A program made the translations under genes and the position numbers. A stretch of DNA of 39,062 nt. Origin: a virus. This document shows positions 13,594 through 20,510 of this stretch, in pieces (positions within the stretch are counted from its first letter, which is position 1; each line of letters opens with the position of its first letter). The stretch spans positions 1 to 39,062 of the IMG/VR virus record IMGVR_UViG_3300021067_000013; one strand, 5' to 3'. A model generated the notes under the pieces. That model saw only the letters and a list, made by a program, of their open reading frames with translations, ran no database searches and was not told the DNA's origin.

Positions 13594-13877
13594 GGGCGCG
13601 AATGTCCACCTCTGGTGCCCCGGCACGCTCGACTTCGAGGGGCACGCTCAACGCCAGCGTGCCCCAGCGTGCCCCGAAAACCAGGGGCACGGTCGATCCC
13701 TTACACCGCAACGCCTATCGGCCAGCGTGCCCCAGCGTGCCCCAGCGTGCCCCGGCACCAGCCGAGCACCGTGCCCCGTGCCCCCCCCTTTCTAAAGGGG
13801 GCACGGTCACGGGCACGGTCACCGCGGGGCCAGGTCAAGGTCAAGATCAAGAGCACCAGGAGGACGCGCGCGAGTGA
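13590..13877 (+). CDS. Doubtful ORF running through the repeat array
   Basis: 95 codons. The ATG overlaps the preceding stop and the stop overlaps the next GTG, so it has the coupling marks of a real gene. However, the product (NASVPQRAPKTRG, PACPSVPQRAPAPAEHR) is low-complexity Pro/Ala/Arg/Thr. The stretch is filled with GTGCCCC repeats at 10-bp spacing, which does not respect codons, and the next gene has its own AGGAGG. It may be non-coding regulatory DNA, or an ORF that keeps translation coupled across it. Confidence 0.35.
   Translation: MRARMSTSGAPARSTSRGTLNASVPQRAPKTRGTVDPLHRNAYRPACPSVPQRAPAPAEHRAPCPPLSKGGTVTGTVTAGPGQGQDQEHQEDARE
13615..13804. repeat. GTGCCCC repeat array (candidate origin or control region)
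   Basis: Eleven exact copies of GTGCCCC occur in both orientations. Direct copies begin at 13615, 13659, 13669, 13727, 13737, 13747, 13771 and 13778; inverted copies (GGGGCAC) begin at 13639, 13684 and 13798. Five direct copies sit in AGCGTGCCCC units spaced exactly 10 bp apart (a pair and a triplet), i.e. on one face of the helix. This is the layout of iterons or a multi-site operator. It lies between the early block with the helicase and the late block. Confidence 0.75.
13784..13801. other. Hairpin CCCCCTTT-CT-AAAGGGGG in repeat array
   Basis: Perfect 8-bp arms (13784-13791 and 13794-13801) around CT, continued on both sides by GTGCCCC elements. As RNA it could end transcription of the early operon; as DNA it could be part of an origin. 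There is no T-tract after it. Confidence 0.45.
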
Positions 13878-14485
13878 GAGTCCTGACCACCGACACCCAG
13901 GTCGAAGACCTCCTGGACCACATCGAGCAGCTCACCGCGCGCGCGCGTCGACAACACCGCGAGCTCCGCGCGCGACAGGTCCTCGACCGCGACGGATACC
14001 CCACCGCGAGCATGGGCGGAGGAACACCCACCAGCGAGGTAGACGAAGACGGCACCCCGCTCCCACCGCGGTCAGACCCCACCGCGCGCACAGTCATCGA
14101 CCGCAACCAAGGCGACGACCCCATCGGCCAGGCACTCACCAAGCTCATCGGTCACCTGTACGCGATGCGGCACCAAGGTCAGCTCGCCGACGCGGTAGCC
14201 ATCGAGGCGCTCACCCCACCCATCAAGCCACCCAAGGACCCCACCGCGCTCTGGTGCAAGAGCTGCCTGCGCGCCAACGTCCACACCCCTCGAGCAGACG
14301 GCTGCGGCCACTACTGCCGCTGGTGCGCAGACTGGCGCCGAGCACACAACGGCGAGCTGCCCTGGGTCGAGCTGATCGACAAGCGACAGCGCGGCATCCG
14401 CATCACCCCCGCCGTCATCGCCGAGGTCGAACGCGCACGGAAAGCCAAGAAGCCGAAGCGCAAGCGCAGCAAGGCCAAGCGCTGA
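13874..14485 (+). CDS. Zinc-ribbon DNA-binding-like protein
   Basis: 203 residues from GTG 13874 with AGGAGG about 12 bases upstream. The N-terminus is helical (VEDLLDHIEQLTARARRQHRELRAR). Middle residues 85-110 are helical (IGQALTKLIGHLYAMRHQ). Residues 128-151 hold WCKSC and HYCRWC (Cys128, 131, 144, 148, 151, His146), a zinc-binding unit. The C-terminus is a Lys/Arg tail (KAKKPKRKRSKAKR). Nucleic-acid binding is likely. It starts immediately after the GTGCCCC array, so it is a candidate for binding that array or for controlling the late genes. Family not recognised. Confidence 0.8.
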   Translation: MRVLTTDTQVEDLLDHIEQLTARARRQHRELRARQVLDRDGYPTASMGGGTPTSEVDEDGTPLPPRSDPTARTVIDRNQGDDPIGQALTKLIGHLYAMRHQGQLADAVAIEALTPPIKPPKDPTALWCKSCLRANVHTPRADGCGHYCRWCADWRRAHNGELPWVELIDKRQRGIRITPAVIAEVERARKAKKPKRKRSKAKR

Positions 14486-14564
14486 CCATGCACACGCGTC
14501 ACCACCGCGACCTGCTACGGTCCCGCCATTGCTCGACCAGTGTGTCGAGGACCAGGAGGTGCCC

Positions 14565-14885
14565 ATGCCACGGCGACCTCCCCACCCCTGCCCCGGCTTC
14601 GGACACCAGCGGTGCGGCATCCTCGTCACCACCGCACGATGCCCAGCACACACCGGCGCTCAGCTCGACCACACCGAGCGCAGGCGCATGGCCCGCGCTG
14701 TCGCCGACTGGCGAGCAAAGCACGGCGACGTCTGCCCCGGCTACAACCGTCCACCCCACCCGGCCACCGACCTCACCGCCGACCACCTCCTGCCTCGAGC
14801 CCAAGGCGGCGGGCCCGGCAGCCCCCTCGCGGTGCTCTGCCGCTCTTGCAACAGCGCGCGCGGCGCAGGCATCGACGCACGCTGA
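14565..14885 (+). CDS. HNH endonuclease (packaging-associated type)
   Basis: 106 residues from ATG 14565, chosen for the AGGAGG 6 bases before it; an upstream in-frame ATG at 14529 lacks one. It carries paired cysteines (CPGFGHQRCG, CPAH, CPGY) and the HNH core TADHLLPRAQGGGPGSPLAVLCRSCNSARGA with His, Asn and the C-x2-C pair. Small HNH proteins beside the terminase are needed for genome packaging in HK97-type phages. Here it sits 3 kb upstream of the terminase with fibre-like genes between, which is unusual. The 93 bases after it (14886-14978) show no gene and only the next ribosome site. Confidence 0.88.
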   Translation: MPRRPPHPCPGFGHQRCGILVTTARCPAHTGAQLDHTERRRMARAVADWRAKHGDVCPGYNRPPHPATDLTADHLLPRAQGGGPGSPLAVLCRSCNSARGAGIDAR

Positions 14886-14978
14886 CGAAAGTTCGCTGAC
14901 CCCACCCCAGCCAGCACCCTGCCACCTCGGCGCGCGCGCTGACAGGTTTCGTCTCCATTTTTCCGAAGGAGCTGCCCC

Positions 14979-15323
14979 ATGTTCAGCGTCACCCTGATCG
15001 CCTGCGTCGAGGGCAACCCTCACCAGGCATGGCATGGCTCGACCGGACCCGAGGACGAAGAGCACGTCCCCGATGACGTCTGGCAGGACCAGGTCCACGA
15101 CTTCCGCGAGCTCGAGGACGCCAAGGAGTTCATTCGCGGGCTGCATCCGGAGGTGACCACGCACGTCGAGCTGCATGACGAGGACGGCGAGGTCATCTAC
15201 CGGAAGGATGCCGGCGACGACCTCGACGCCGCCGAGCCTGGTGTGGTTCCCGACTCGGCAGGGGTCGAGGAAGACGTCGAGGATGTGGCGCCGCCGGCGC
15301 CGCCTGTCATGGAGGCGCAGTAG
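14979..15323 (+). CDS. Acidic protein, unknown function
   Basis: 114 residues with GAAGGAG before the ATG. The N-terminal 80 residues look like a small alpha/beta domain (MFSVTLIACVEG, LEDAKEFIRGLHPEVTTHVELHDEDGEVIYRKD). The C-terminus is strongly acidic and disordered (GDDLDAAEPG, VEEDVEDVAPPAPP). It abuts the next gene. Possibly a structural accessory or scaffolding-type protein, but nothing shows it. Confidence 0.78.
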   Translation: MFSVTLIACVEGNPHQAWHGSTGPEDEEHVPDDVWQDQVHDFRELEDAKEFIRGLHPEVTTHVELHDEDGEVIYRKDAGDDLDAAEPGVVPDSAGVEEDVEDVAPPAPPVMEAQ

Positions 15324-15986
15324 ATGACCACCGCGACCGCTTCGCCCGAGCAGGTCCACGCCGCCGAGCGCGAGGCGCTTGACGGTTTCCTCAAGCGCAG
15401 CGACGGCGCGCGGTGGCGCATCGCGATGCGCGTCGACAAGTACGACCTCGATGCGGTCGAGCGCGCGCGGGCCTTCTTCGGTTTGCGGCCGAACGAAGAG
15501 CCGAGCGGCGCGCAGCTCGCTGCGGTTGCGGCGCCGGTCGAGGTGGTCGCGAACCTCGGCAACCTGCTCACGCGGCAGGGCAAGAAGCGGCTGATGGACC
15601 GCCTCGCGGGCACCGCGAGCAACCAGGCGCTCGACGCGACGCATTGCCGCGTCGGCGTCGGCGATGGCAGCACCGCAGCGGCGGACACCGACACCGACCT
15701 CAGCGCGGTGGCTGGCTCGACTCACCGGCAGTTCAAGCTGGTCGACAGCGTCACGGTCGGCAGCGGCGCGTCCAGCGGTGTGCTCACCATCGTCGCGACG
15801 TTCGGCACCGCGCTGGCCAACTTCGCGTGGTCGGAGTGGGGCGTCGACGGCGGCACCGCGGACGGCACGACCGTCACCAGCGAGACCAACGCCACCCCCG
15901 GCCTCATCAACCGGAAAGTCGAGGCGCTGGGCACGAAGACCGCGGCCGGCACCTGGGTCATCACCGTCACCATCACGATCACCTAG
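15324..15986 (+). CDS. Phage structural protein (tail/appendage family)
   Basis: 220 residues. After a helical N-terminus, residues 70-220 follow a pattern shared by many phage virion proteins: a leader (VANLGNLLTRQGKKRLMDRLAG), then ALDATHCRVGVGDGSTAAADTDTDLS, then a beta sandwich (FKLVDSVTVGS, LTIVATFGTALANFAWSEWGVDGG) and VITVTITIT at the end. Such proteins are usually minor tail or head-appendage components. It starts with ATG one base after the previous stop. Its exact place in the virion is not known. Confidence 0.8.
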   Translation: MTTATASPEQVHAAEREALDGFLKRSDGARWRIAMRVDKYDLDAVERARAFFGLRPNEEPSGAQLAAVAAPVEVVANLGNLLTRQGKKRLMDRLAGTASNQALDATHCRVGVGDGSTAAADTDTDLSAVAGSTHRQFKLVDSVTVGSGASSGVLTIVATFGTALANFAWSEWGVDGGTADGTTVTSETNATPGLINRKVEALGTKTAAGTWVITVTITIT

Positions 15987-15995
15987 CAGCAGGCC

Positions 15996-17771
15996 ATGGC
16001 CGCGATCCTGCTGACGCGCCTGGCGGAATCCGTCCACCCGGTCATCGGCCGGCGTCGCTTCGTCCCCGCGGTCGAAGGCGACGTCCCCGACTGGTCGATC
16101 ATCGACCTCCGCCCGGACTGCACGGTGCCCGATGGGTTCGCGCTGGTCGGCACGTCAGGCGACGCGACCGCGGCGGCGCTGCTCAGAGCCGGCGGCCTCA
16201 AGCTCGGCGAAACCCTCGATGACACGCTGGGCCCGCTGCTGCGCACGCGCCTCGGCAACCAGCTCGGCCTCGACCTGTCGGACACCACGGTCCGCCAGCT
16301 GCTGCGCACCATCCTCATCGCCGAGGGAAGGGAAGACGGCAGCCGCTGGCGTCCGTTGCGCGCCGACCGCGACGGCAACCTCGACATCAACCTCCCCTTC
16401 GCCGGCGTCCGCGACCGCATCCTGGTCCCGAAGGGCGGCGCATCGTCGGACACGTTCACCTACAGCAACGGCGCGCTCGCCACCGTCTCGTCAGGCGCAT
16501 GGGTCAGCGACGCCGGCACCATGAACGTCGTCAGCAATCATGCCGAATGCGGCGCAGGGAACGGCGCCCGAGCACGCTTCGCGACCGACCTCGGCACCCC
16601 CGACAACGACTCGCAGTACGTCGTCCAGTTCCGCGGCGGCACGAACCACACCGGCGTCGTCGTCGCCATCTGCCGCCTCGCCGGCGCGACGTACACCGGC
16701 TACGGCCACGTCCGCTACCTCGACGCCGGCGCCGGCGGCGGCTACATCAACAAGAACGTCGCCGCCAGCGAGACGCAGCTCAGCAGCGACCACGGCACCG
16801 GTCCGGTCCCCGACGCGACGGACACGCTCTTCGTCAGCGCGAGCGGCACGACGATCACCGCGAAGCGCGACGGCACGAACATCACCGGATCGCCGCTCAC
16901 CGACTCGAGCCTCAGCACCGGCAACTTCGTCGGCTTCGAGATTTTCGACGGCTTCGTCAACCCCGGCGAAGAAACCTTCGTTGACGACTTCGCATCGACG
17001 TTGCCGGCCGGCGGTGGAAGCACCCCCATCAGCGCGAGTGACAGCGCGAGCGCGACTGACAGCACCAGTGTCGCGGCAGCCACCAGCGGCAGCGACGCCG
17101 CCAGCTCGGCTGACGCGAGCATCCAGAGCGCCGGCATCGGCGGAGGCGACACCGCCGCCGGCACCGACACCGGCGGCATCACCGCAACGACCAGCGCCGG
17201 CGACACCGGCAGCGGCGCCGACGCGAGCAGCTCGGCGGCCGCGCTCACCGCCGGCGACACCGCCACCGCGACCGACAGCGCCACCGTCGTCGCGGTGACC
17301 GCCATCACCGCCGCCGACTCAGCGACGTCAAGCGACTCGAGCAGCCTCGCCGCCGGCACCGCCGGCACCGACACCGGCGGCATCACCGATACCGGCGGCA
17401 TCACCGCGACGACCAGCGCCGGCGACACCGCCACCAGCACCGACTCGAGCGGCCTCGGCGTCACCCCCGACGCCGGCGACACCGGCACCAGCAGCGACTC
17501 GAGCGGCATCGCCGCCGCAGTCAGCGTCACCCAGCCCGCCGCCAGCGTCGACCTCGCCGCCATCACCGCGCTGGTCATCGCTGGCCAGTCCGCCACCGTC
17601 GCCGACCTCGCCACCGTCGACACCGGCGAGGTCATCGTCAGCGAGCGCGGCTGCATGAGCATCGACCTGGCGAACACCGCCAGCATCGGCTTCGCCCGCT
17701 CGAACACCGCCAGCATCGTCGCGACCGTCACGTCCACCGCGACCGTCGCCATCACCGTTGAGGACTGCTGA
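15996..17771 (+). CDS. Fibre or surface protein with low-complexity repeats
   Basis: 591 residues. Residues 1-140 are an attachment-type N-terminal region. About 145-330 look like a laminin-G/jelly-roll beta domain (FTYSNGALATVSSGAW, NDSQYVVQFRGGTNHTGVVVAICRLAG, NFVGFEIFDGFVNPGEETFVDDF). Residues 345-545 are degenerate repeats of Asp, Thr, Ala, Ser and Gly (units such as AGDTATATDSATV and TDTGGITATTSAGD). Residues 546-591 form a compact end with one Cys pair. The repeats suggest an extended stalk. A host-surface-binding or head-fibre role is likely. It is placed before the terminase, away from the tail genes. Confidence 0.75.
   Translation: MAAILLTRLAESVHPVIGRRRFVPAVEGDVPDWSIIDLRPDCTVPDGFALVGTSGDATAAALLRAGGLKLGETLDDTLGPLLRTRLGNQLGLDLSDTTVRQLLRTILIAEGREDGSRWRPLRADRDGNLDINLPFAGVRDRILVPKGGASSDTFTYSNGALATVSSGAWVSDAGTMNVVSNHAECGAGNGARARFATDLGTPDNDSQYVVQFRGGTNHTGVVVAICRLAGATYTGYGHVRYLDAGAGGGYINKNVAASETQLSSDHGTGPVPDATDTLFVSASGTTITAKRDGTNITGSPLTDSSLSTGNFVGFEIFDGFVNPGEETFVDDFASTLPAGGGSTPISASDSASATDSTSVAAATSGSDAASSADASIQSAGIGGGDTAAGTDTGGITATTSAGDTGSGADASSSAAALTAGDTATATDSATVVAVTAITAADSATSSDSSSLAAGTAGTDTGGITDTGGITATTSAGDTATSTDSSGLGVTPDAGDTGTSSDSSGIAAAVSVTQPAASVDLAAITALVIAGQSATVADLATVDTGEVIVSERGCMSIDLANTASIGFARSNTASIVATVTSTATVAITVEDC
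17175..17429 (+). repeat. In-frame DNA repeats in the fibre stalk
   Basis: A 33-bp unit at 17175-17207 recurs at 17397-17429 with one A/G change, 222 bp (74 codons) apart. Shorter ACCGACACCGGCGGCATCACC copies lie between. In-frame repeats of this kind allow the stalk to grow or shrink by recombination. Confidence 0.7.
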
Positions 17772-17773
17772 CC

Positions 17774-18073
17774 ATGAGCGACTACCCCGGCGTCCGCAAG
17801 CGCATCACGATGACCTGCCGCAACGAGCTGACCAACCAGCTTGCTGACCCCACCACGCTCGAGGTGTCATACCGCCGCATTGGTGACACCGTCACCACGA
17901 AGACCTGGCCGGCCGACGCCGCGGTGGTGGTGCGCGACAGTGTCGGCGTCTTCCACATCGACGTCGACAGCGACCGCGAAGGAACCTGGGCGCTGCGCGC
18001 CGACGCGGACGGCGCCATCGTCACCGCCAGCGAAACCACCTGGCCCGTCGAGCGAAGCAACTTCGTCAGCTGA
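17774..18073 (+). CDS. Small beta-sandwich protein, probably virion-associated
   Basis: 99 residues, mostly strands (RKRITMTCRNELTNQLADPTTLEVSYRRIGD, AAVVVRDSVGVFHIDVDSDREGTWALRADADGAIVTASETTWPVE). This is an Ig-like or fibre-partner pattern (polymer-type 'GxWxxRxxADG' phrase). It directly follows the fibre gene and ends one base into the terminase start, so it may be a fibre chaperone or capsid decoration. Not certain. Confidence 0.75.
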   Translation: MSDYPGVRKRITMTCRNELTNQLADPTTLEVSYRRIGDTVTTKTWPADAAVVVRDSVGVFHIDVDSDREGTWALRADADGAIVTASETTWPVERSNFVS

Positions 18074-18549
18074 TGGGACGTCGAGGACCTGCGCCGGCGA
18101 CCGTCGAGCAGAAGGAAGCCAAGGGAGAACGCAAAGATCGCCGGCCGAAGAACCCTGCGAAGCCGAAGCCTGGGCTGCCGGCAGCACCTCGAGGCATGCG
18201 CCGCGAGGTCAAGGCCATCTGGGACTACACCCTCGACCAGATCGAATTCATGCGCACCGCTTCGCCGGCCGACCGCGACATCCTCGTCGCGTACTGCGAA
18301 GCGGTCGCCGACCACCGTGCGCTCAGCGCCGAGCTGGCGAAGAGCGACCTGCTGGTCACCGGCAGCACCGGCAACCTTGTCGCCAACCCGCTCATCCAAC
18401 GGAAGACCGACCTGGCGCGCACCATCGCGCGCCTCGGCGCAGAGTTCGGACTGACGCCGCGAGCTCGAGCAGAGTTCGACGTTCCCGCACCGCCAGGTCC
18501 TGCACCTGATGGCGAACAGCGCGACCCCCTCCGCCTACTCACCGCCTGA
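18073..18549 (+). CDS. terS: Terminase small subunit, P27 family
   Basis: 158 residues. It has the P27 signature: MGRRGPAPATVEQKEAKGERKDRRPKNP at the start, a helical middle (WDYTLDQIEFMRTASPADRDILVAYCEAVADHRALSAEL), and the closing ARTIARLGAEFGLTPRARAEFD. It recognises phage DNA and loads the large subunit. It starts on the last base of the preceding stop and overlaps the large subunit by 41 bases. Confidence 0.95.
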   Translation: MGRRGPAPATVEQKEAKGERKDRRPKNPAKPKPGLPAAPRGMRREVKAIWDYTLDQIEFMRTASPADRDILVAYCEAVADHRALSAELAKSDLLVTGSTGNLVANPLIQRKTDLARTIARLGAEFGLTPRARAEFDVPAPPGPAPDGEQRDPLRLLTA

Positions 18550-20287
18550 CCACCAGAAGCGTTGGCGGCCACGCCAGCGTGGTGGTCCGGTCTGCAACTA
18601 CACCTTCGACGGCAAGCGCTGCACGAAGAAGGGCGCGCACTACTGCGAACCGCGCGCCGACAAGCCCGTCCGCTTCTTCGCCGAGCTGCTGGTCCACACC
18701 AAGGGCGCGCACGCGCGGCAAGCGTTCATCCTCGAGCCCGAGCAAGAGCACGAAATCATCCGTCCCATCTTCGGCGAGGTCATCTGGTCGCCGGAGTGGC
18801 GGCGCTACGTCCGCCGCTACATCGTCGCCGCCATCGTCATCGCCAGGAAGAACGGCAAGAGCGAGATCGCTGCCGGCATCGCGCTCTACCTGCTGATCGC
18901 CGACGACGAAGAAGGCGCCGAGGTGTACGGCGCCGCGAAGGACACCAAGCAAGCCGGCAAGGTGTGGGAACCGGCGTCGCGCATGCGGCTGCTCAGCGCG
19001 GTGCTCGCGAAGCGTCTGGGCGTCAACAAGAACAGCCGTCGCATCTTCGACGCTGCCGGCAGCAGCGGCAGCTACTACGAGGTCATCACCGCCGACGCGC
19101 TCGGCGAGCTGGGGCACAACCCGCACGGCTTCCTGCTCGATGAGGTCCTCAGCCAGCCAGACGGCAGCCTCTGGGAAGCGATGCGCACCGCCGCCGGCAC
19201 GCGCACCCAGCCGCTCTTCTTGCTCATCACCACCGAGACGAACGATGACAGCAGCTTCGGCGCCGAGGTCATTGACGAAGCCGAACGCATCCAGGAAGAC
19301 CCGAAGCGCAACCCGCGCCAGTTCGCGTACGTCCGCAAGATGCCGCGCACCGACCAGCAGCTCGAGACGCTGCGCCGGCGTTTCCCCAACCATCCGCGTC
19401 TGCCGGTCAGCCTCGACCCCTGGGATGAGCGCAACTGGTATTGGCCCAACCCCGCGCTCGGCAGCTTCCTGAGCATCGAGTCGCTGCGCCAGGAAGCGCT
19501 CGAGGCGAAGCTCGAGCCGAAGAAGGAAAACGGCTTCCGACAGTTCCGACTCAACCAGCGCGTCCAGCAAGCCACGCGCTGGATGCCGCTGCGTCTCTGG
19601 GACGACGCCGGCGACGGCCGCGCCTGGTCCCCGATCCCCGAAGGTGAGCTGCACGGCCGCCTCTGCTACGGCGGCCTCGACCTCGCTGCCACCACCGACA
19701 TCGCCGCGCTCTGCTGGCTCTTCCCCAACGACGACGACGACAGCGCCCGCGTCATCTGGCGCTTCTGGCTCACCGAAGAGGTCCTGCCGTTCCTCGACCG
19801 GCACACCGATGGCGCGGTCAGCCAGTGGGCACGCGCCGGCTACATGCGCATCACCGAAGGCGACGTCATCGACTTTGAGGACATCCGCGACGTCTTCGAG
19901 CAGGACCTCGGCAACTTCCGCGTCGCTGAGCTGGGCTACGACCCCTGGGGCGCGCCCGACACCGTCAGCTGGCTGCAGAAACGCGACGTCACCGTCTACC
20001 CCATCCGACAAACCTACGAAGGGCTGAGCAGCTCGATGACGGAGCTGATGCGCTTGACGAAGGCGCACGGCCTCGACCACGGCGGCCACCCGGTCGCGCG
20101 CTGGATGGTCGACGCAGTCGCGGTCAAGAGCCCAGCCGACCAGCCCGACGTCATCCGCCCCATCAAACCGAACCGCGCCGCGAGCGGCCGCCGCATCGAC
20201 GGCATCGTCGCCGAGGTCATGGCAATCGCCGCCTGGAAGCGCGAGCACGAAGCGCCGCCAGCCGCTGCCGATTTCTTCACCATCTAG
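18509..20287 (+). CDS. terL: Terminase large subunit
   Basis: 592 residues. ATPase domain: Walker A RKNGKS (113-118), Walker B FLLDE (208-212) and coupling motif TTE (241-243). RNase H-like nuclease: Asp391 (GGLDLAATTD), Asp478 (GYDPWGAPD) and Asp564 (DGIVAEVMAIAAW). It pumps DNA into the prohead and cuts it. The first 50 residues carry CNYTFDGKRCTKKGAHYC, a Cys/His cluster that may bind zinc and lies outside the conserved motor. The type is compatible with either cos or headful packaging; the ten-base terminal overlap does not decide it. Confidence 0.97.
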   Translation: MANSATPSAYSPPDHQKRWRPRQRGGPVCNYTFDGKRCTKKGAHYCEPRADKPVRFFAELLVHTKGAHARQAFILEPEQEHEIIRPIFGEVIWSPEWRRYVRRYIVAAIVIARKNGKSEIAAGIALYLLIADDEEGAEVYGAAKDTKQAGKVWEPASRMRLLSAVLAKRLGVNKNSRRIFDAAGSSGSYYEVITADALGELGHNPHGFLLDEVLSQPDGSLWEAMRTAAGTRTQPLFLLITTETNDDSSFGAEVIDEAERIQEDPKRNPRQFAYVRKMPRTDQQLETLRRRFPNHPRLPVSLDPWDERNWYWPNPALGSFLSIESLRQEALEAKLEPKKENGFRQFRLNQRVQQATRWMPLRLWDDAGDGRAWSPIPEGELHGRLCYGGLDLAATTDIAALCWLFPNDDDDSARVIWRFWLTEEVLPFLDRHTDGAVSQWARAGYMRITEGDVIDFEDIRDVFEQDLGNFRVAELGYDPWGAPDTVSWLQKRDVTVYPIRQTYEGLSSSMTELMRLTKAHGLDHGGHPVARWMVDAVAVKSPADQPDVIRPIKPNRAASGRRIDGIVAEVMAIAAWKREHEAPPAAADFFTI

Positions 20288-20297
20288 GAGCTGCCGC

Positions 20298-20510
20298 ATG
20301 GGCAAGCCCGACATCCTCTTCGCCATCGGTGCGCTCTGCATCGCCGCCGGCGTCGCGCTCATCTACGTCCCCGCCGGCATCATCGTCTTCGGCGTCCTCG
20401 CCATCGTCGGCGCCGTGGTGCTCGCACTCGCCGAGCGCGGCGCGGCGGTGCGCCAGCTCGAGCGCCAGCGCGAGCTCGAGCCTGTCGCTGACGCCGAGGT
20501 CGCCGCCTGA
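20298..20510 (+). CDS. Small two-helix membrane protein
   Basis: 70 residues with AGGAG before the ATG. Two hydrophobic helices (ILFAIGALCIAAGVALIYV and GIIVFGVLAIVGAVVLALA), then a charged tail (VRQLERQRELEPVADAEVAA). It lies between terminase and portal, where several actinophages have a short membrane protein. Function unknown. Confidence 0.78.
   Translation: MGKPDILFAIGALCIAAGVALIYVPAGIIVFGVLAIVGAVVLALAERGAAVRQLERQRELEPVADAEVAA

Noticed and set aside
13615-14997. Plus-strand frame of 460 codons through the repeat array
   Set aside because: It runs out of phase with two well-supported genes (13874 and 14565) and encodes mainly Arg/Pro/His.
14499-16037. Minus-strand open frame of 512 codons
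   Set aside because: It spans several plus-strand genes with ribosome sites and family signatures, and its product is low-complexity.
18539-20362. Minus-strand open frame of 607 codons opposite the large terminase
   Set aside because: Antisense shadow; the plus strand carries all terminase motifs.
20298-20510. A second ssrA-like tag (protein ends EVAA, like the repressor)
   Set aside because: Ala-Ala endings are common in these Ala-rich proteins (others end RLAA, EAAA, GAAA). The repressor tail matters because of its place next to attP, not because of the letters alone.
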